Below, piece after piece: positions 8,712-18,481 of a DNA stretch of 64,000 bases. Under the pieces are notes generated by a model. The model saw only the letters and a list, made by a program, of their open reading frames with translations, did no database searches and was not told where the DNA came from. A program made the position numbers and the translations under genes. The stretch's first letter is position 1, and each line of letters opens with the position of its first letter. The stretch is from Gemmatimonadetes bacterium bin94 (GTDB taxonomy: Bacteria > Gemmatimonadota > Gemmatimonadetes > Longimicrobiales > Gaopeijiaceae), in contig MPNE01000008.1 in assembly GCA_002238865.1 (NCBI GenBank), positions 96,655-160,654 of the forward strand. Reading direction: 5' to 3'.

Positions 8712-11700
8712 TCAGAAGCTCGTCCGGAAACCGAAGGTCAAACCCCTCGTTTGTGGCGCCGGGAAGTGACGGTAGTACTGCCACGCGCTGTTTGAACCAC
8801 CAGAGATATCACCTTCCGGATCGCCCATCGAGAAATCCGACCACACGCCCAGGTTTCGCCCGGTCAGGTATAGGGTCCCACGGTCGATACCCACCCCGGC
8901 CAACAGGCTCCGCGGGATGTCGTACGAAAGCGTGACCTCCCGCAGCTTGACGAAGCCACCGGGCTCTATCTGGCCCTCGTGCTTGTCGTAGCCGTACATG
9001 AGTTCATAGTACGTCGGATCCTTGACGACTTCCTTCGTGTTGGGTTGGCCGGTCGACTGGTTGATCCCCTCAAGGGTCACTCTCGAGTACCGATCGTTGG
9101 TGAGGATGTGACGTCCGTTGCGGCCCGTTGTGTACTGGATCTCGAAGTTGAGGATCTGGCTGCCCTTGCGCATGTCCCAGAGACTCGAAAGCCCGAACCC
9201 CTTGTAGCGGATGCTGCTTCTGAGGTTGGCAAGCCAGTCCGGCAGCGCGGAGCCCAGCGGTATCTGGCTCTGGGTCCGGATGGGGAGGCCGTAGCAGTCG
9301 CCGGTCCGGTTGTACCGCACGCTCGCGCAGTTCTCGTCACCGAGGATGAGCGCACCCATGGGCTGATCAGGGAAGCAGTAGTTGCCCGTCGCCGGCACGC
9401 AGTTGCGCTGGTAGCCGTAGCCCCAGATCACGCCGTACGGAAGGCTTTCCATGATGCGGATACTTGGCCAGGAGTAGCCCGCCAGATGGAGGTTGTCGAT
9501 GCCCGGCGCCAGCTCAATGACCGAGTTCCGGTTGCGCGTCCAGTTTGCGGCGAGATCCAGGGTAAAGTCTCCGGTCTGCACCGGTCGTCCGCGAACCGAC
9601 ACCTCCCAACCCTGGTTGCGGAGGTCTCCGGCATTCCGGGTGATGCGGGTATACCCGCTTGACGCCGAGGCCGGCACCGAGAAGATCTGGTCATAGCTCT
9701 TCTTGTTGTAGTACGAGACATCGATGCTGGCGCGGTTGTTCAATCCGCGCATCTCAAAGCCGACCTCGATCTCCGATGTCGACTCAGGTCTGATGGTTGG
9801 ATTGCCAAGCTGTGTGCCCTGGACGAATCCGACCTGCCCCCTGAACGGGAAGCTGAGCGTCGTCGGGTCGAACTGGTAGCTCCCCTGGTGCACGCCCGGC
9901 ACGCTCGCGGCGTAGTAGCGCGACGAGAGGCTGTAGGCGGGTGCGTCAGCCCCCACCCTCGCGTACGAAAGGCGTACCTTGCCGTACTGCAGCCATCCGG
10001 GACGCCAGTTGAGAGCGTCCGTGAAGACGATCCCCACGCTTGCGGACGGGTAGATGTAGTTGTTCGCTTCCTTGGGAAGCGTCGAACTCCAGTCGTTTCG
10101 CCCCGTCAACGTGAGGTACGACCAGCCCTTGTAGTCCATGGTGACCTGGCCGTACGCCCCCAGCAGGCGCCTTTGCTCCGGCAGGTCGGCGAAGACATCC
10201 TGGTTCTCGAAGTTCTCGACGTTGTAGTAGTCCGGGATGACGATGGTGTTGCCCTGACCGGTGATACGGCTGTTCTCGGTCATCCAGATGTTGCCGCCGA
10301 CCAACCCGCTGAGGTTGAAGTCCGGAGCGAGCTGGATCTGGTCCAGGCTGAGCACCAGATCGTTGTTGATCTGCGTGCGGTTGAGCTTCTCCTGACGCGT
10401 TCCGCCGGACGAGAGCCCGTCCGCGGTGCGCCAGGGTCGCTCGTTCTGATAGGTGCGCCGCTCATCGAGGTACGTGTCCAGGCCCCAGGTGTTCGTCAGC
10501 CTGAGCCCCGACACGATCGTGGCCGCGAAGCGCTGCGAGACGATCCAGCGGTTCACGTTGCTGTCTCTGTACTCGTTCTCCATCACCCACTGGTAGTGTG
10601 GGCTGTTCGAGCCCCACAGCACCGGGGTGCCATCCTCGTTCCACGCCGTCCGGATGTCGACGTTGGCGGGGATGTGGAGCAGGCTGTGATGAACGCCGCC
10701 CCAGGAGTCGGCAGGCCAGGGGTTCTGGGTGTTGATCCGCTGCACGCTCGTGGTCGACATCAGCCTGTCGGACATCTGCAGGTTGACGTTGGCGCTCAGG
10801 TTGAGCCGCTCGAGCTTCCCGGTCGGGGTGATGTCGCCCTGGTTCAGGTACGAGACACCGAACGTGTACGACCCCGCGTCTCCCAGGCTACCCGTCGCGC
10901 GGAGGGAGTTGTCCATCGACTGCGCCCTGTTGTAGAACTGTGAGCGCGTATCCTCGAAGGCGATGTCGCCCAGAGCGGCGATGACCTCCGCCGGAATGCT
11001 GTCCTTGTGGGGACCCCAATTCGGATAGCTCGAACTCGTAATCGCGCGAGTCTCGAAGCCGGTGGACGTCGGGTATCCCGGCTGACAGTAGCCACCCTCC
11101 GCCTCCCGCATGCCGTTGCAAAAGAAGCGGTCACGACCGGCGGCCCAGTCGGTGACATAGCCCGCTATGATCGGTTCGTCAAAACGTGCGGAGCTCGAGA
11201 ACTCAAAGCGGACAGGCATGCCCGGCCGTCCCCGCTTCGTCGTGATCACCACCGCGCCCGCGGCGGCCCGCGATCCGTAGAGCGCCGTGGCAGCGGCACC
11301 GCGCAGCACCGAGATCTCCTCGACGTTGGACATGTCGAAGTCTATGCCTCGGTTTCCGGCCTGCCCACGTCCGAAGATGCTCCCACCCCTCTCCGCGTCC
11401 AGGTCGATGCTGACGGGTACGCCGTCGATGATGAACAGCGGCTGGCCCGAACCCGTGAATGTCGACTGTCCACGGATCTGGATGGTCGAGGAAGCTCCTG
11501 GACGGCCGCTCGATTGAACGACCTGAATGCCCGCGGACTGGCCCTGCAGCGCCTGCACCAAGTTGACTTCCGGAGTCCGCTCCAGGACCTCCGCGCTCAC
11601 CTTCTGGACCGAGTAGGTGAGGGCGCGCTGTTCTCGCTCGATGCCGAGCGCGGTGACCACAACCCCCTCGACCTCGATCGCCTGCTGCGTAAGTTCGAAG

Positions 11701-12005
11701 TCCAGCGCCACCGTGCCGCCCGCGGTGATCGTCACGGATTGCTCGGCGGCGGCATAGCCCAGGGACTGCACCCGCAACGTGTAGGTGCCTGCCGGGACGT
11801 TCAGGATGATGTAACGACCATCCGCGTTGCTGAGGGAACCGCGGTTGGTCCCGTCGATGCTAACCTGCGCACCAGACAGAGGCGCATCGTTAGCGGCGTT
11901 CGTGACGGCCCCCGTCACACTGCCGGTCTGCTGGGCCACGAGACCCGTGGCTACAAGCAGGGGGAAGACTCCCAGGCCAAGCGTTCTCACCATACTCTTC
12001 ATCAT
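8712..12005 (-). CDS. SusC/RagA-family TonB-dependent outer-membrane transporter
   Basis: The frame runs open upstream to 12647, but the real start is ATG 12005: AAAGGAG precedes it, and [14 protein letters not shown] with a signal peptide ending ATGLVAQQ follows. The 1097 residues comprise a CarboxypepD_reg-like domain (residues about 25-105), the SusC signature [19 protein letters not shown], a plug domain ([40 protein letters not shown]) and a long beta-barrel ending [12 protein letters not shown]. It imports ligand across the outer membrane using TonB energy, together with the SusD protein encoded just downstream. Confidence 0.94.
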   Translation of the reverse strand: MMKSMVRTLGLGVFPLLVATGLVAQQTGSVTGAVTNAANDAPLSGAQVSIDGTNRGSLSNADGRYIILNVPAGTYTLRVQSLGYAAAEQSVTITAGGTVALDFELTQQAIEVEGVVVTALGIEREQRALTYSVQKVSAEVLERTPEVNLVQALQGQSAGIQVVQSSGRPGASSTIQIRGQSTFTGSGQPLFIIDGVPVSIDLDAERGGSIFGRGQAGNRGIDFDMSNVEEISVLRGAAATALYGSRAAAGAVVITTKRGRPGMPVRFEFSSSARFDEPIIAGYVTDWAAGRDRFFCNGMREAEGGYCQPGYPTSTGFETRAITSSSYPNWGPHKDSIPAEVIAALGDIAFEDTRSQFYNRAQSMDNSLRATGSLGDAGSYTFGVSYLNQGDITPTGKLERLNLSANVNLQMSDRLMSTTSVQRINTQNPWPADSWGGVHHSLLHIPANVDIRTAWNEDGTPVLWGSNSPHYQWVMENEYRDSNVNRWIVSQRFAATIVSGLRLTNTWGLDTYLDERRTYQNERPWRTADGLSSGGTRQEKLNRTQINNDLVLSLDQIQLAPDFNLSGLVGGNIWMTENSRITGQGNTIVIPDYYNVENFENQDVFADLPEQRRLLGAYGQVTMDYKGWSYLTLTGRNDWSSTLPKEANNYIYPSASVGIVFTDALNWRPGWLQYGKVRLSYARVGADAPAYSLSSRYYAASVPGVHQGSYQFDPTTLSFPFRGQVGFVQGTQLGNPTIRPESTSEIEVGFEMRGLNNRASIDVSYYNKKSYDQIFSVPASASSGYTRITRNAGDLRNQGWEVSVRGRPVQTGDFTLDLAANWTRNRNSVIELAPGIDNLHLAGYSWPSIRIMESLPYGVIWGYGYQRNCVPATGNYCFPDQPMGALILGDENCASVRYNRTGDCYGLPIRTQSQIPLGSALPDWLANLRSSIRYKGFGLSSLWDMRKGSQILNFEIQYTTGRNGRHILTNDRYSRVTLEGINQSTGQPNTKEVVKDPTYYELMYGYDKHEGQIEPGGFVKLREVTLSYDIPRSLLAGVGIDRGTLYLTGRNLGVWSDFSMGDPEGDISGGSNSAWQYYRHFPAPQTRGLTFGFRTSF

Positions 12006-12252
12006 CACTCTTCTCCTTTCGTGCGGATTCCAGACCAGGGATGGCCCAATCGGACCTGGCTCAATACGCGGATCGGGGCGTTGTCCCCAAAAACAGAGAC
12101 ACGACGGGAGTGGAGACCCCGTCTCATCGCGGAGAGTCCAGCCTGTTGCACGGTTGACTGCCGGTGAGGGTCGGCGGATTACACCTCCTAACAGTACGAC
12201 CCGGCGGGCTGTCAAGCAAGAAGATTCTGTATCCCGTCTCGTATCCCGCCGG

Positions 12253-12817
12253 ATGACCTCCGCGCGGATGAAGCAGCGCTCCAAGTCGCTGTAGACGCAT
12301 CCGGCGGCCGCACGCGCCACCGTACCCCGCCGGATCGTCCAGGCGCGCACTTCGTCCGGCCCGATGGTGAAAAACGACACCAGCCCGTACGGACGAACCG
12401 CGCGAGCATGGGCTCGGAGAGTCCCAGGTCCTCCAAGAAACTCCGGTTGCTCCTCGGGCTTCAGGCTGGCGATTTCCGCCTCCACACTGGCCGATAGAAC
12501 CATTGCCGCGCCCCCCATTGCCTTGACTTCGTCGGCCAGGGCGGGGTCGAGTTCCTCGGCGGCACGGTCCTCGTCATCGTTTCGAAGGCGTCGATTTCGC
12601 GCACGTCCGCGCGTTCCTTTGCGGGCACGGTCCAGACGCCGCTCCACGACGGCCAGATCCGCGAGGACGCACTCGTCGTGGAAGGCGCGCAGGTCGCCGA
12701 GCGGGTCGGGGTCGCTGTCGAGCGCGGGGTTGAGGAAGTCCCGCAGGAGCAGGCATAGCGCCTCCCGGTCGCGGATCTCCCGCAGAGTTCTGGGTGACAG
12801 AACCCGTGAACCGCCAC
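12253..12817 (-). pseudogene. Degenerate partial copy of ychF
   Basis: This stretch aligns base by base with 17466-18160 inside the intact ychF. Recognisable pieces lie in different frames: [23 protein letters not shown], then [42 protein letters not shown] and [16 protein letters not shown]. About 121 bases present in the intact gene (17805-17925) are missing here, which shifts the frame, and smaller indels occur near 12423 and 12614. The GTPase P-loop half and the last TGS residues are absent. It cannot make YchF. Its 3' portion is in frame with the susC reading frame, which is why an artificial fused frame exists. Confidence 0.88.
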
Positions 12818-13090
12818 GCAGCGTGTGGAGAAACGGAGGACTCTGTCAAGGACGGGACGGCTGAGCGTGACCATTGCATGCGGCCTGGTACGCGCCCCAC
12901 CCCGGAGTAGTGGGGGCCGGGCACCGGACGCCCCCGCCCGGGCCCGGTGCTTGACACACGCGGGCCAAGCGCACTTTGATACTCGTTAGCGCGCCGGTGC
13001 GCTGCGCCTGAGGCTCAACGCACCGATGCCCGGAGCCACAGCGGCAACGCACGCTCCGAGCCAATCACAACGGACCTGAGGGGATCGACC

Positions 13091-14206
13091 ATGCATCACT
13101 CGATCAGCAGCGTGGCCCAGAATCCCGATGCCCTGTCCGCAGTCTGGAACGATGGCGCAACGACCGATCTTCCCTACCTCTGGCTGCGTGACAATTGCGG
13201 GTGCAGCGAGTGTCACGTCGTGCAGACCACGGAGAAGCGGTTCCACCTCTTCCGGGTCCCCAGGGATCTGAAACCGCTGCAGATCAGCATCGAACGCGCC
13301 GGATCCGAGGACGAGGCGATCGCCATCGCCTGGACGGACGGACACCGCACCCGCTACCGGTCGAGCGAGATCCACGGCCTCCTGAGCCGGCCTCGATTCG
13401 AACTGCGCTACTGGAATGGCCGGTTCCAGCCGCGAAGGTTCGACTACCAGCGATTCCTGGCGAGCGATCGCGCGGCGGCGGAGCTGATCGACGAGTTTCT
13501 GCGGACCGGGGTCTGCGTACTGGTCGACGCTCCCACCGAACCGGATTCGTCGGAGCAGCTCGCGGCCCGCCTGGGCCCGATCCGCGAGGTGCTGTTCGAG
13601 CGCATCCACAACGTCAAGCTCGATCCGAAGGGCTACAACATCGCGCACACGGGTCTGGCCGTCGCACCGCACAACGACTTTACCAGCTACACCTGGCCGC
13701 CGAACGTGCAGGCGCTGCACATGCTCGTGAACGAGTGCGAAGGCGGCGAATCCATCGTCGTGGACGGCTTCCGCCTGCTCAACGAGCTGCGGGGCGATCA
13801 CCCCGACAAGTTCGACGCGCTGTGCGAGGTGCCTGTGCCGTTCCGCATCTTCAGCGAAGAATTCGAATGCTACGCTGTCAACCCCATGGTCGAACTCGAC
13901 AGCGACGGAGCCGTCAGGATGGTGCGCTTCAACACCGCGCAGATGCAGGCCGTTCCCCTGTCGGAGCCTCGGCTGGGCGACTTCTACGCCGCCTATCACG
14001 AGCTGTCCAGACGCGTCAATGCAGACAGCAACCAGGTTTCCTTCCGGTTGGAGGGCGGGCAGATTCTGCTGTGCGCCGGGCACCGGGTGCTGCACGGCCG
14101 CACGCCGCTACGGTCAAAGGGGCAGCGCCACCTGCAGGACGCCTACTTCGAGCACGACAACGTGCGCACTCACCTGAGGCTGCTGCGCCTCGCCGGCCGG
14201 ATCTGA
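13091..14206 (+). CDS. Gamma-butyrobetaine dioxygenase-like 2-oxoglutarate/Fe(II) oxygenase
   Basis: 371 residues from ATG 13091 with GAGGGG upstream. An N-terminal DUF971-like domain has a zinc knuckle (C36, C38, C41, H42 in NCGCSECH). The TauD/TfdA catalytic domain has the iron facial triad H194-x-D196 (APHNDF) and a distal His in HRVLHGR (H335). This two-domain layout and length match gamma-butyrobetaine or trimethyllysine hydroxylases. It probably hydroxylates a quaternary amine or related acid. The MTHFR-like gene follows after 32 bases and a GcvT-like gene converges, so a role in methylated-amine catabolism rather than carnitine synthesis is plausible (inference). Confidence 0.85.
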   Translation: MHHSISSVAQNPDALSAVWNDGATTDLPYLWLRDNCGCSECHVVQTTEKRFHLFRVPRDLKPLQISIERAGSEDEAIAIAWTDGHRTRYRSSEIHGLLSRPRFELRYWNGRFQPRRFDYQRFLASDRAAAELIDEFLRTGVCVLVDAPTEPDSSEQLAARLGPIREVLFERIHNVKLDPKGYNIAHTGLAVAPHNDFTSYTWPPNVQALHMLVNECEGGESIVVDGFRLLNELRGDHPDKFDALCEVPVPFRIFSEEFECYAVNPMVELDSDGAVRMVRFNTAQMQAVPLSEPRLGDFYAAYHELSRRVNADSNQVSFRLEGGQILLCAGHRVLHGRTPLRSKGQRHLQDAYFEHDNVRTHLRLLRLAGRI

Positions 14207-14238
14207 AGACCGCAGACCCGCGCCACCGGACGGACAGC

Positions 14239-15081
14239 GTGTCGGCCGCGCTCCGCGACCTGGCCCTCGGTGCCTCCGTGGAGGTTCTGGCGCGTCAGTT
14301 GCCGCCTGCGGAAGTTCTCGCCGGCCACCTCCGGCGCGGCACTGCCGTCTATTTGCCGTTTCCGCCAAAGGGCCGCTGGCCGGACACGATCGCCGCCTGC
14401 GAACGGGTGCTGGCGGCGGGCATGAGGCCGGTGCCGCATCTGGCGGCGCGCTCGGTGCGGAGCCCGGGCGAACTCGGCGACAGGCTGTCCGCGCTGGTGG
14501 AGACGGGCGTGGACTCCCTGATGCTGGTGGCCGGAGACCACGCCGCGCCCGCCGGCCCGTACCCCGATGCCCCGACCATGCTGGAATCCGGTCTGCTCGC
14601 CGACCACGGCCTCCGCCGGCTCGGTGTCACCTCGTACCCGGATGGGCATCCCCTGGTCGGCCCGGCCGATCTGGATGAAGCACTTCGGCGCAAAACGCAG
14701 TACGCCCGGTCGACGAGTTCGGATCTCTGGGTGGTGACGCAGTTCGTGTTCGCACCCGCTCCCGCTCTCGCCTGGCTCGCGCGGACGAGGGAGGCCGGTT
14801 GCACGCTGCCGGTCCGCATCGGGGTGCCGGGGCCCGTCGCGCTGCGCACGCTGATCGGATACGCGGTTCGCTGCGGAGTCGGGGCGTCCGCACGGGCGTT
14901 GAAGCGGAAGCCCGGCGTCGCACGGTTGGCGGGCAAATGGTCACCGACCCCCATTGCGCGGGCGCTGGCCCGGCACCTGGCCGCCCGCGAGAACGGGCTT
15001 GCCGTCGACATTCACCTGTTCACCTTCGGCGGCCTGGCGGACGCCGCCGAATGGTTGTCGACTTTGCGCGATCCCTCCTAG
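14239..15081 (+). CDS. Methylenetetrahydrofolate reductase-like protein
   Basis: 280 residues from GTG 14239; no ATG is available in frame and the N terminus then begins VSAALRDLALG. The TIM-barrel pattern of MetF-like proteins is visible: AGMRPVPHLAARSV near residue 60, TGVDSLMLVAGDHAAP near residue 95, LGVTSYPDGHP, then WVVTQFVFAP and VRIGVPGP. The motif order fits MTHFR proteins that handle methylene/methyl-tetrahydrofolate in demethylation pathways. Same strand as, and 32 bases after, the dioxygenase gene. It overlaps the convergent GcvT-like gene by 4 bases. Confidence 0.82.
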   Translation: MSAALRDLALGASVEVLARQLPPAEVLAGHLRRGTAVYLPFPPKGRWPDTIAACERVLAAGMRPVPHLAARSVRSPGELGDRLSALVETGVDSLMLVAGDHAAPAGPYPDAPTMLESGLLADHGLRRLGVTSYPDGHPLVGPADLDEALRRKTQYARSTSSDLWVVTQFVFAPAPALAWLARTREAGCTLPVRIGVPGPVALRTLIGYAVRCGVGASARALKRKPGVARLAGKWSPTPIARALARHLAARENGLAVDIHLFTFGGLADAAEWLSTLRDPS

Positions 15082-16382
15082 ACCGTCGCGTCCAGGCCCC
15101 GGGCCAGCGCCACCTCTCGTGCGCTGGGGTTAACGGAGGGTCGGAAGGGAACCTCGCACACCCGCGCGCGGTCCGGTCGGCCCGGCTCGGTCGCGTATTC
15201 GTCAGGCAGCCACACGGTGAGCTCCGTGCCGACGGCCGACTTCCCGGCGGGCACGTGCCCGAGCGCGATGTTGCAGCCCAGTTCAGGGGCGTGCCACGGC
15301 GACGTCAGGTAGCCGATCGGGTCGCCGCCGTGCGCATCCGACACGAGCCAGAAGTCCGGGGCGTAGTCGTCGATGGGCCTCCCGTCCAGCGTCATCCCCA
15401 CCATGACCATCGCGAACGGCCAGCGTCCGGCGTCAAGCTCGGCCCGCTGGCGCTCCAGGGCGGCCCGCCCGATGTAGTCTCCCGCCTTCTCGCGCGGCAC
15501 CTGGTAGGCCAGGTTGCACTGGAACGGACTTGTCTCATGGTCGATATCCTGTCCCCACGAAAGGATGCCGGCCTGGATCCGGCGCTGGTGGCCCGGGGCG
15601 ATGACCATCAGCCGGTGCGCCTCCCCCGCCTCGAGCACCGCGCGCCACAGCTTCTCGGCGTGCAGGGTGGCGTCACGAAGATAGATCTCGTACCCCTTCT
15701 CGCCCGAGAACCCGGACTGGGACACCAGCACGGAACACCCCGCGATTTCCGCCTCCAGGAGCCCGTAGTACGGGATGTTCCGGATGCGCGCGCCCACCAG
15801 GTCGGCCATGAGGTCGAGCGACCTGGGTCCCTGGATCTGCACGGGACAGACATCGATCTCGTCGATCTCCACCTCCATCCGGAGCCCGACGTTCACGCCC
15901 TGCAGCCAGAACATGAGGTCGGAGTCGGCAAGCGAGAACCAGAACTCGTCCTCGGAGAGACGCAGCAGTATCGGGTCGTTGAGGATGCCGCCCTTCTCGT
16001 TGCAGAGGATGACGTACTTCGCGTGCATCGGCTCGATGCGGGTCGCGTCCCGGGTAATCACGTAGTCGGCAAACCGCTCCGCATCCGGTCCCCTGACCCG
16101 GATCTGCCGCTCCACCGCGACGTTCCACAGCGTGACGTCGCGCGTCAGCGCTTCGTGCTCCGCCGCCGCGCCGCCATCCTCGGGCCGCACGTAGCCGCGG
16201 GGGTGGTAGATGCGGTTGTAGACGGTGGCCCGCCAGCAGCCCGCTTCATGCGAGAGATGCCAGTAGGGGGACTTCCGTATGCGTGTGGAGATGAGCAGCT
16301 CGGTCGGCGTGCGACCGCTCTGGCGAAGGTTGATCGGGACGATCCTGTCGGACTGGTCCACGCTGGTCGGTTGATGGATCAT
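15078..16382 (-). CDS. GcvT-family aminomethyltransferase-like protein
   Basis: 434 residues from ATG 16382, chosen because CAGGAGGGACCG directly precedes it. The folate-binding GcvT domain shows HEALTRDVTLWNVAVERQI, EKGGILNDPILLRLSED, VCPVQIQGPRSLDLM and SQSGFSGEKGYEIYL. A C-terminal barrel domain ends near VNPSAREVA. Family members (glycine-cleavage T protein, DmdA, dimethylglycine and sarcosine demethylases) move a one-carbon unit from an amine or sulfonium compound to tetrahydrofolate. Convergent with the MTHFR-like gene. A C1-unit catabolic role with its two neighbours is inferred; the exact substrate is not readable. Confidence 0.85.
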   Translation of the reverse strand: MIHQPTSVDQSDRIVPINLRQSGRTPTELLISTRIRKSPYWHLSHEAGCWRATVYNRIYHPRGYVRPEDGGAAAEHEALTRDVTLWNVAVERQIRVRGPDAERFADYVITRDATRIEPMHAKYVILCNEKGGILNDPILLRLSEDEFWFSLADSDLMFWLQGVNVGLRMEVEIDEIDVCPVQIQGPRSLDLMADLVGARIRNIPYYGLLEAEIAGCSVLVSQSGFSGEKGYEIYLRDATLHAEKLWRAVLEAGEAHRLMVIAPGHQRRIQAGILSWGQDIDHETSPFQCNLAYQVPREKAGDYIGRAALERQRAELDAGRWPFAMVMVGMTLDGRPIDDYAPDFWLVSDAHGGDPIGYLTSPWHAPELGCNIALGHVPAGKSAVGTELTVWLPDEYATEPGRPDRARVCEVPFRPSVNPSAREVALARGLDATV

Positions 16383-16592
16383 CGGTCCCTCCTGGAGCAG
16401 AGATCGAACCCGCGGCAACCACGCTCGCCACGGCCGGAAATGCTTGCGTCAAGCTGGGGGGGTGTGCAGTCCGCGGCAATCCAATGGCCGGATGGCAGAG
16501 CAGGCTCACCTGCCCCATACTGTGAGAGAGCCGGGGCGGCTCGGGCGGGGCGTCGGCCCGGGTGCCGCGACGATGTCGGTTGGAGAGTTGAA

Positions 16593-17309
16593 ATGACACA
16601 CACGAGGAAGGGGCGCGTTGCGCGCCGTCGCAGAGTCCGGGTCGGAATCCTCCTCCTCGTGTCCCTTGTGGCCGGATGCACCGCTCCCGACTCGGGTGCC
16701 GGCCCGTCGGCCGTGCTGCTCGATCCGGCGAACCCGGAGTGGACCCGACCTTCACCGCCCGAGTGGCGCGCTCGCTTCGAGACCAGTCAGGGGGAGTTTG
16801 TGGTTGAGGTGGTCCGGGAGCACGCGCCCATCGGGGTGGACCGCTTCTACAACCTCGTGCGGCTGGGGTACTACGACGACACCCGCTTCCACCGCGTAAG
16901 CGAGGGCTACATCGCCCAGTTCGGTCTGCACGGCAACCCCCGCGTGAACGCCGCGTGGCTACACCGGCAGATCCCCGACGACCCCGCGCACGGGAGCAAT
17001 GTCCGCGGGACGCTGGCCTTTGCGATGTCCCCCGAGCCGAACACCCGCAACACGCAGATCTACATCAACCTCGAAGACAACCTGCGAAATGACGTGGAGC
17101 CCTTCGCGATCTTCGGACGGGTCGTCGAGGGAATGAATGTGCTCGACCGCCTCTACTCGGGCTACGGGGAGCAGTCCGGCAGCGGCGTGCGGCAGGGCCG
17201 CCAGGGCCCGATTGTCGAGGGCGGAAACGAGTACCTGGACCGGGAGTTCCCACTCCTTGACCGGATCGTCCGCGCCACTCTCGTCGAGTCCCGGCCGCCC
17301 GGCGGGTGA
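16593..17309 (+). CDS. Cyclophilin-type peptidyl-prolyl isomerase lipoprotein
   Basis: 238 residues from ATG 16593, with GGAG upstream. The leader ends LLVSLVAGCTAP, a lipobox. The cyclophilin domain follows: FETSQGEFVVEVVREHAPI, FYNLVRLGYYDDTRFHRV, a truncated loop, LAFAMSPEPNTRNTQIYINL and FAIFGRVVEGMNVLDRLY. It should catalyse proline isomerisation outside the cytoplasm, helping to fold exported proteins. The usual FxMxGGDP segment reads YIAQFGLHGNP, so substrate contacts may differ from classical PpiA. Monocistronic between a divergent gene and convergent ychF. Confidence 0.88.
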   Translation: MTHTRKGRVARRRRVRVGILLLVSLVAGCTAPDSGAGPSAVLLDPANPEWTRPSPPEWRARFETSQGEFVVEVVREHAPIGVDRFYNLVRLGYYDDTRFHRVSEGYIAQFGLHGNPRVNAAWLHRQIPDDPAHGSNVRGTLAFAMSPEPNTRNTQIYINLEDNLRNDVEPFAIFGRVVEGMNVLDRLYSGYGEQSGSGVRQGRQGPIVEGGNEYLDREFPLLDRIVRATLVESRPPGG

Positions 17310-17339
17310 CATTGACTCCTCGCTAGCGGTCCCCGCCTT

Positions 17340-18380
17340 CTACACGTTGAACAGCACGTGGATCAGCTCCCCGTCGGCCACCACGTAGTCCTTCCCCTCC
17401 ACCCGCAACAGCCCCGCTTCCTTGACCGCCTGCTCCGATCCGTACTGCGCGAACACCTCATAGGGGATGACCTCCGCGCGGATGAAGCCGCGCTCCAGGT
17501 CGCTGTGGATGCACCCGGCGGCCGCACGTGCGACCGTGCCCCGGCGGATCGTCCATGCTCGCACCTCGTCCGGCCCAATGGTGAAGAAGGACACCAGGTC
17601 CAGCAAGCTGTACGCGGTGCGGATGAAACGCCCAAGCACGGGCTCGGACAGCCCCAGATCCTCCAGAAACTCCGGTTGCTCTTCGGGGTCCAGGCTGGCG
17701 ATCTCGGCTTCCACGCCGGCCGACAGAACCATTGCCGCGCCCCCCATTGCCTGAACCTCGTCCGCCAGCGCGGAGTCGAGTCCCTCGGCGGCCCGATCCT
17801 CGTCCACGTTCACTGCGCACACCAGCGGCAGGTCCGTAAGCAGCCCGTACCCTTTCGTGAAGCCCCGGTGCAGCTCGGTCCCCGAGAGCAGCCGCAGCGC
17901 CGTTCCCTGTTCCAGTGCGGCGGTCATCGTCTCGAAAGCGTCGATTTCGCGCACGTCGGCCCGCTCCTTGCGGGCACGGTCGAGGCGCCGCTCCACGACG
18001 GCCAGGTCCGCCAGGACGCACTCGTCGTGGAAGGCGCGCAGGTCGCCGAGCGGATCGGCATCGCTGTCGAGCGCGGGGTTGAAGAAGTCACGCAAAACGA
18101 GGCACAGCGCCTCCCGGTCCCTGATCTCCTGCAGGCTTCGAGCCGAAAGCACCCGTGATCCGGCGCCATGCTCGCCAGGGACGTCGCGGAGGTTGATGGT
18201 CGCATGGGTGGTCTTGCGGGGCGAGAAGACCCCGGACAGGAAGTCGACACGCGGATCGGGCACGCGGACCGTACCCACGCGGATCTCTCCGCCGTATCCA
18301 ACCGGTACGTTGAGGCCGGTCATGGCGTTGAACAGGGTGGTCTTCCCGGAGCCGGCAAAGCCGGCGAGGCCGAATCTCAT
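17340..18380 (-). CDS. ychF: YchF/OLA1-type ribosome-associated ATPase/GTPase
   Basis: 346 residues. The P-loop is GFAGSGKTT (residues 7-15), the G3 box DVPG, and the G4 position NVDE, the N-x-x-E variant that gives YchF/OLA1 its preference for ATP. A coiled arm ([16 protein letters not shown]) follows. The C-terminal TGS domain is canonical ([52 protein letters not shown]). The protein binds ribosomes and acts in stress and translation control. It is complete and presumably functional, in contrast to the broken copy at 12253-12817. Confidence 0.94.
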   Translation of the reverse strand: MRFGLAGFAGSGKTTLFNAMTGLNVPVGYGGEIRVGTVRVPDPRVDFLSGVFSPRKTTHATINLRDVPGEHGAGSRVLSARSLQEIRDREALCLVLRDFFNPALDSDADPLGDLRAFHDECVLADLAVVERRLDRARKERADVREIDAFETMTAALEQGTALRLLSGTELHRGFTKGYGLLTDLPLVCAVNVDEDRAAEGLDSALADEVQAMGGAAMVLSAGVEAEIASLDPEEQPEFLEDLGLSEPVLGRFIRTAYSLLDLVSFFTIGPDEVRAWTIRRGTVARAAAGCIHSDLERGFIRAEVIPYEVFAQYGSEQAVKEAGLLRVEGKDYVVADGELIHVLFNV

Positions 18381-18481
18381 CCAGGTGCGTCCGCTTGCGG
18401 GTGGGCTGTGGTGCTGAAACGTTGCATCGCAAGGCGCGAGGTGGAACCCCGTGCAGGGTCAGGCTCATGAGGAACGTTCGG

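Noticed and set aside
8712..12647. A 1311-codon continuous frame joining YchF-like sequence to SusC
   Set aside because: The SusC start at 12005 has its own ribosome site and signal peptide; the upstream part is the ychF pseudogene read through by chance.
13195..14238. Long plus-strand frame upstream of the MTHFR-like gene
   Set aside because: Out-of-frame shadow of the dioxygenase gene; Arg/Ala-rich without family features.
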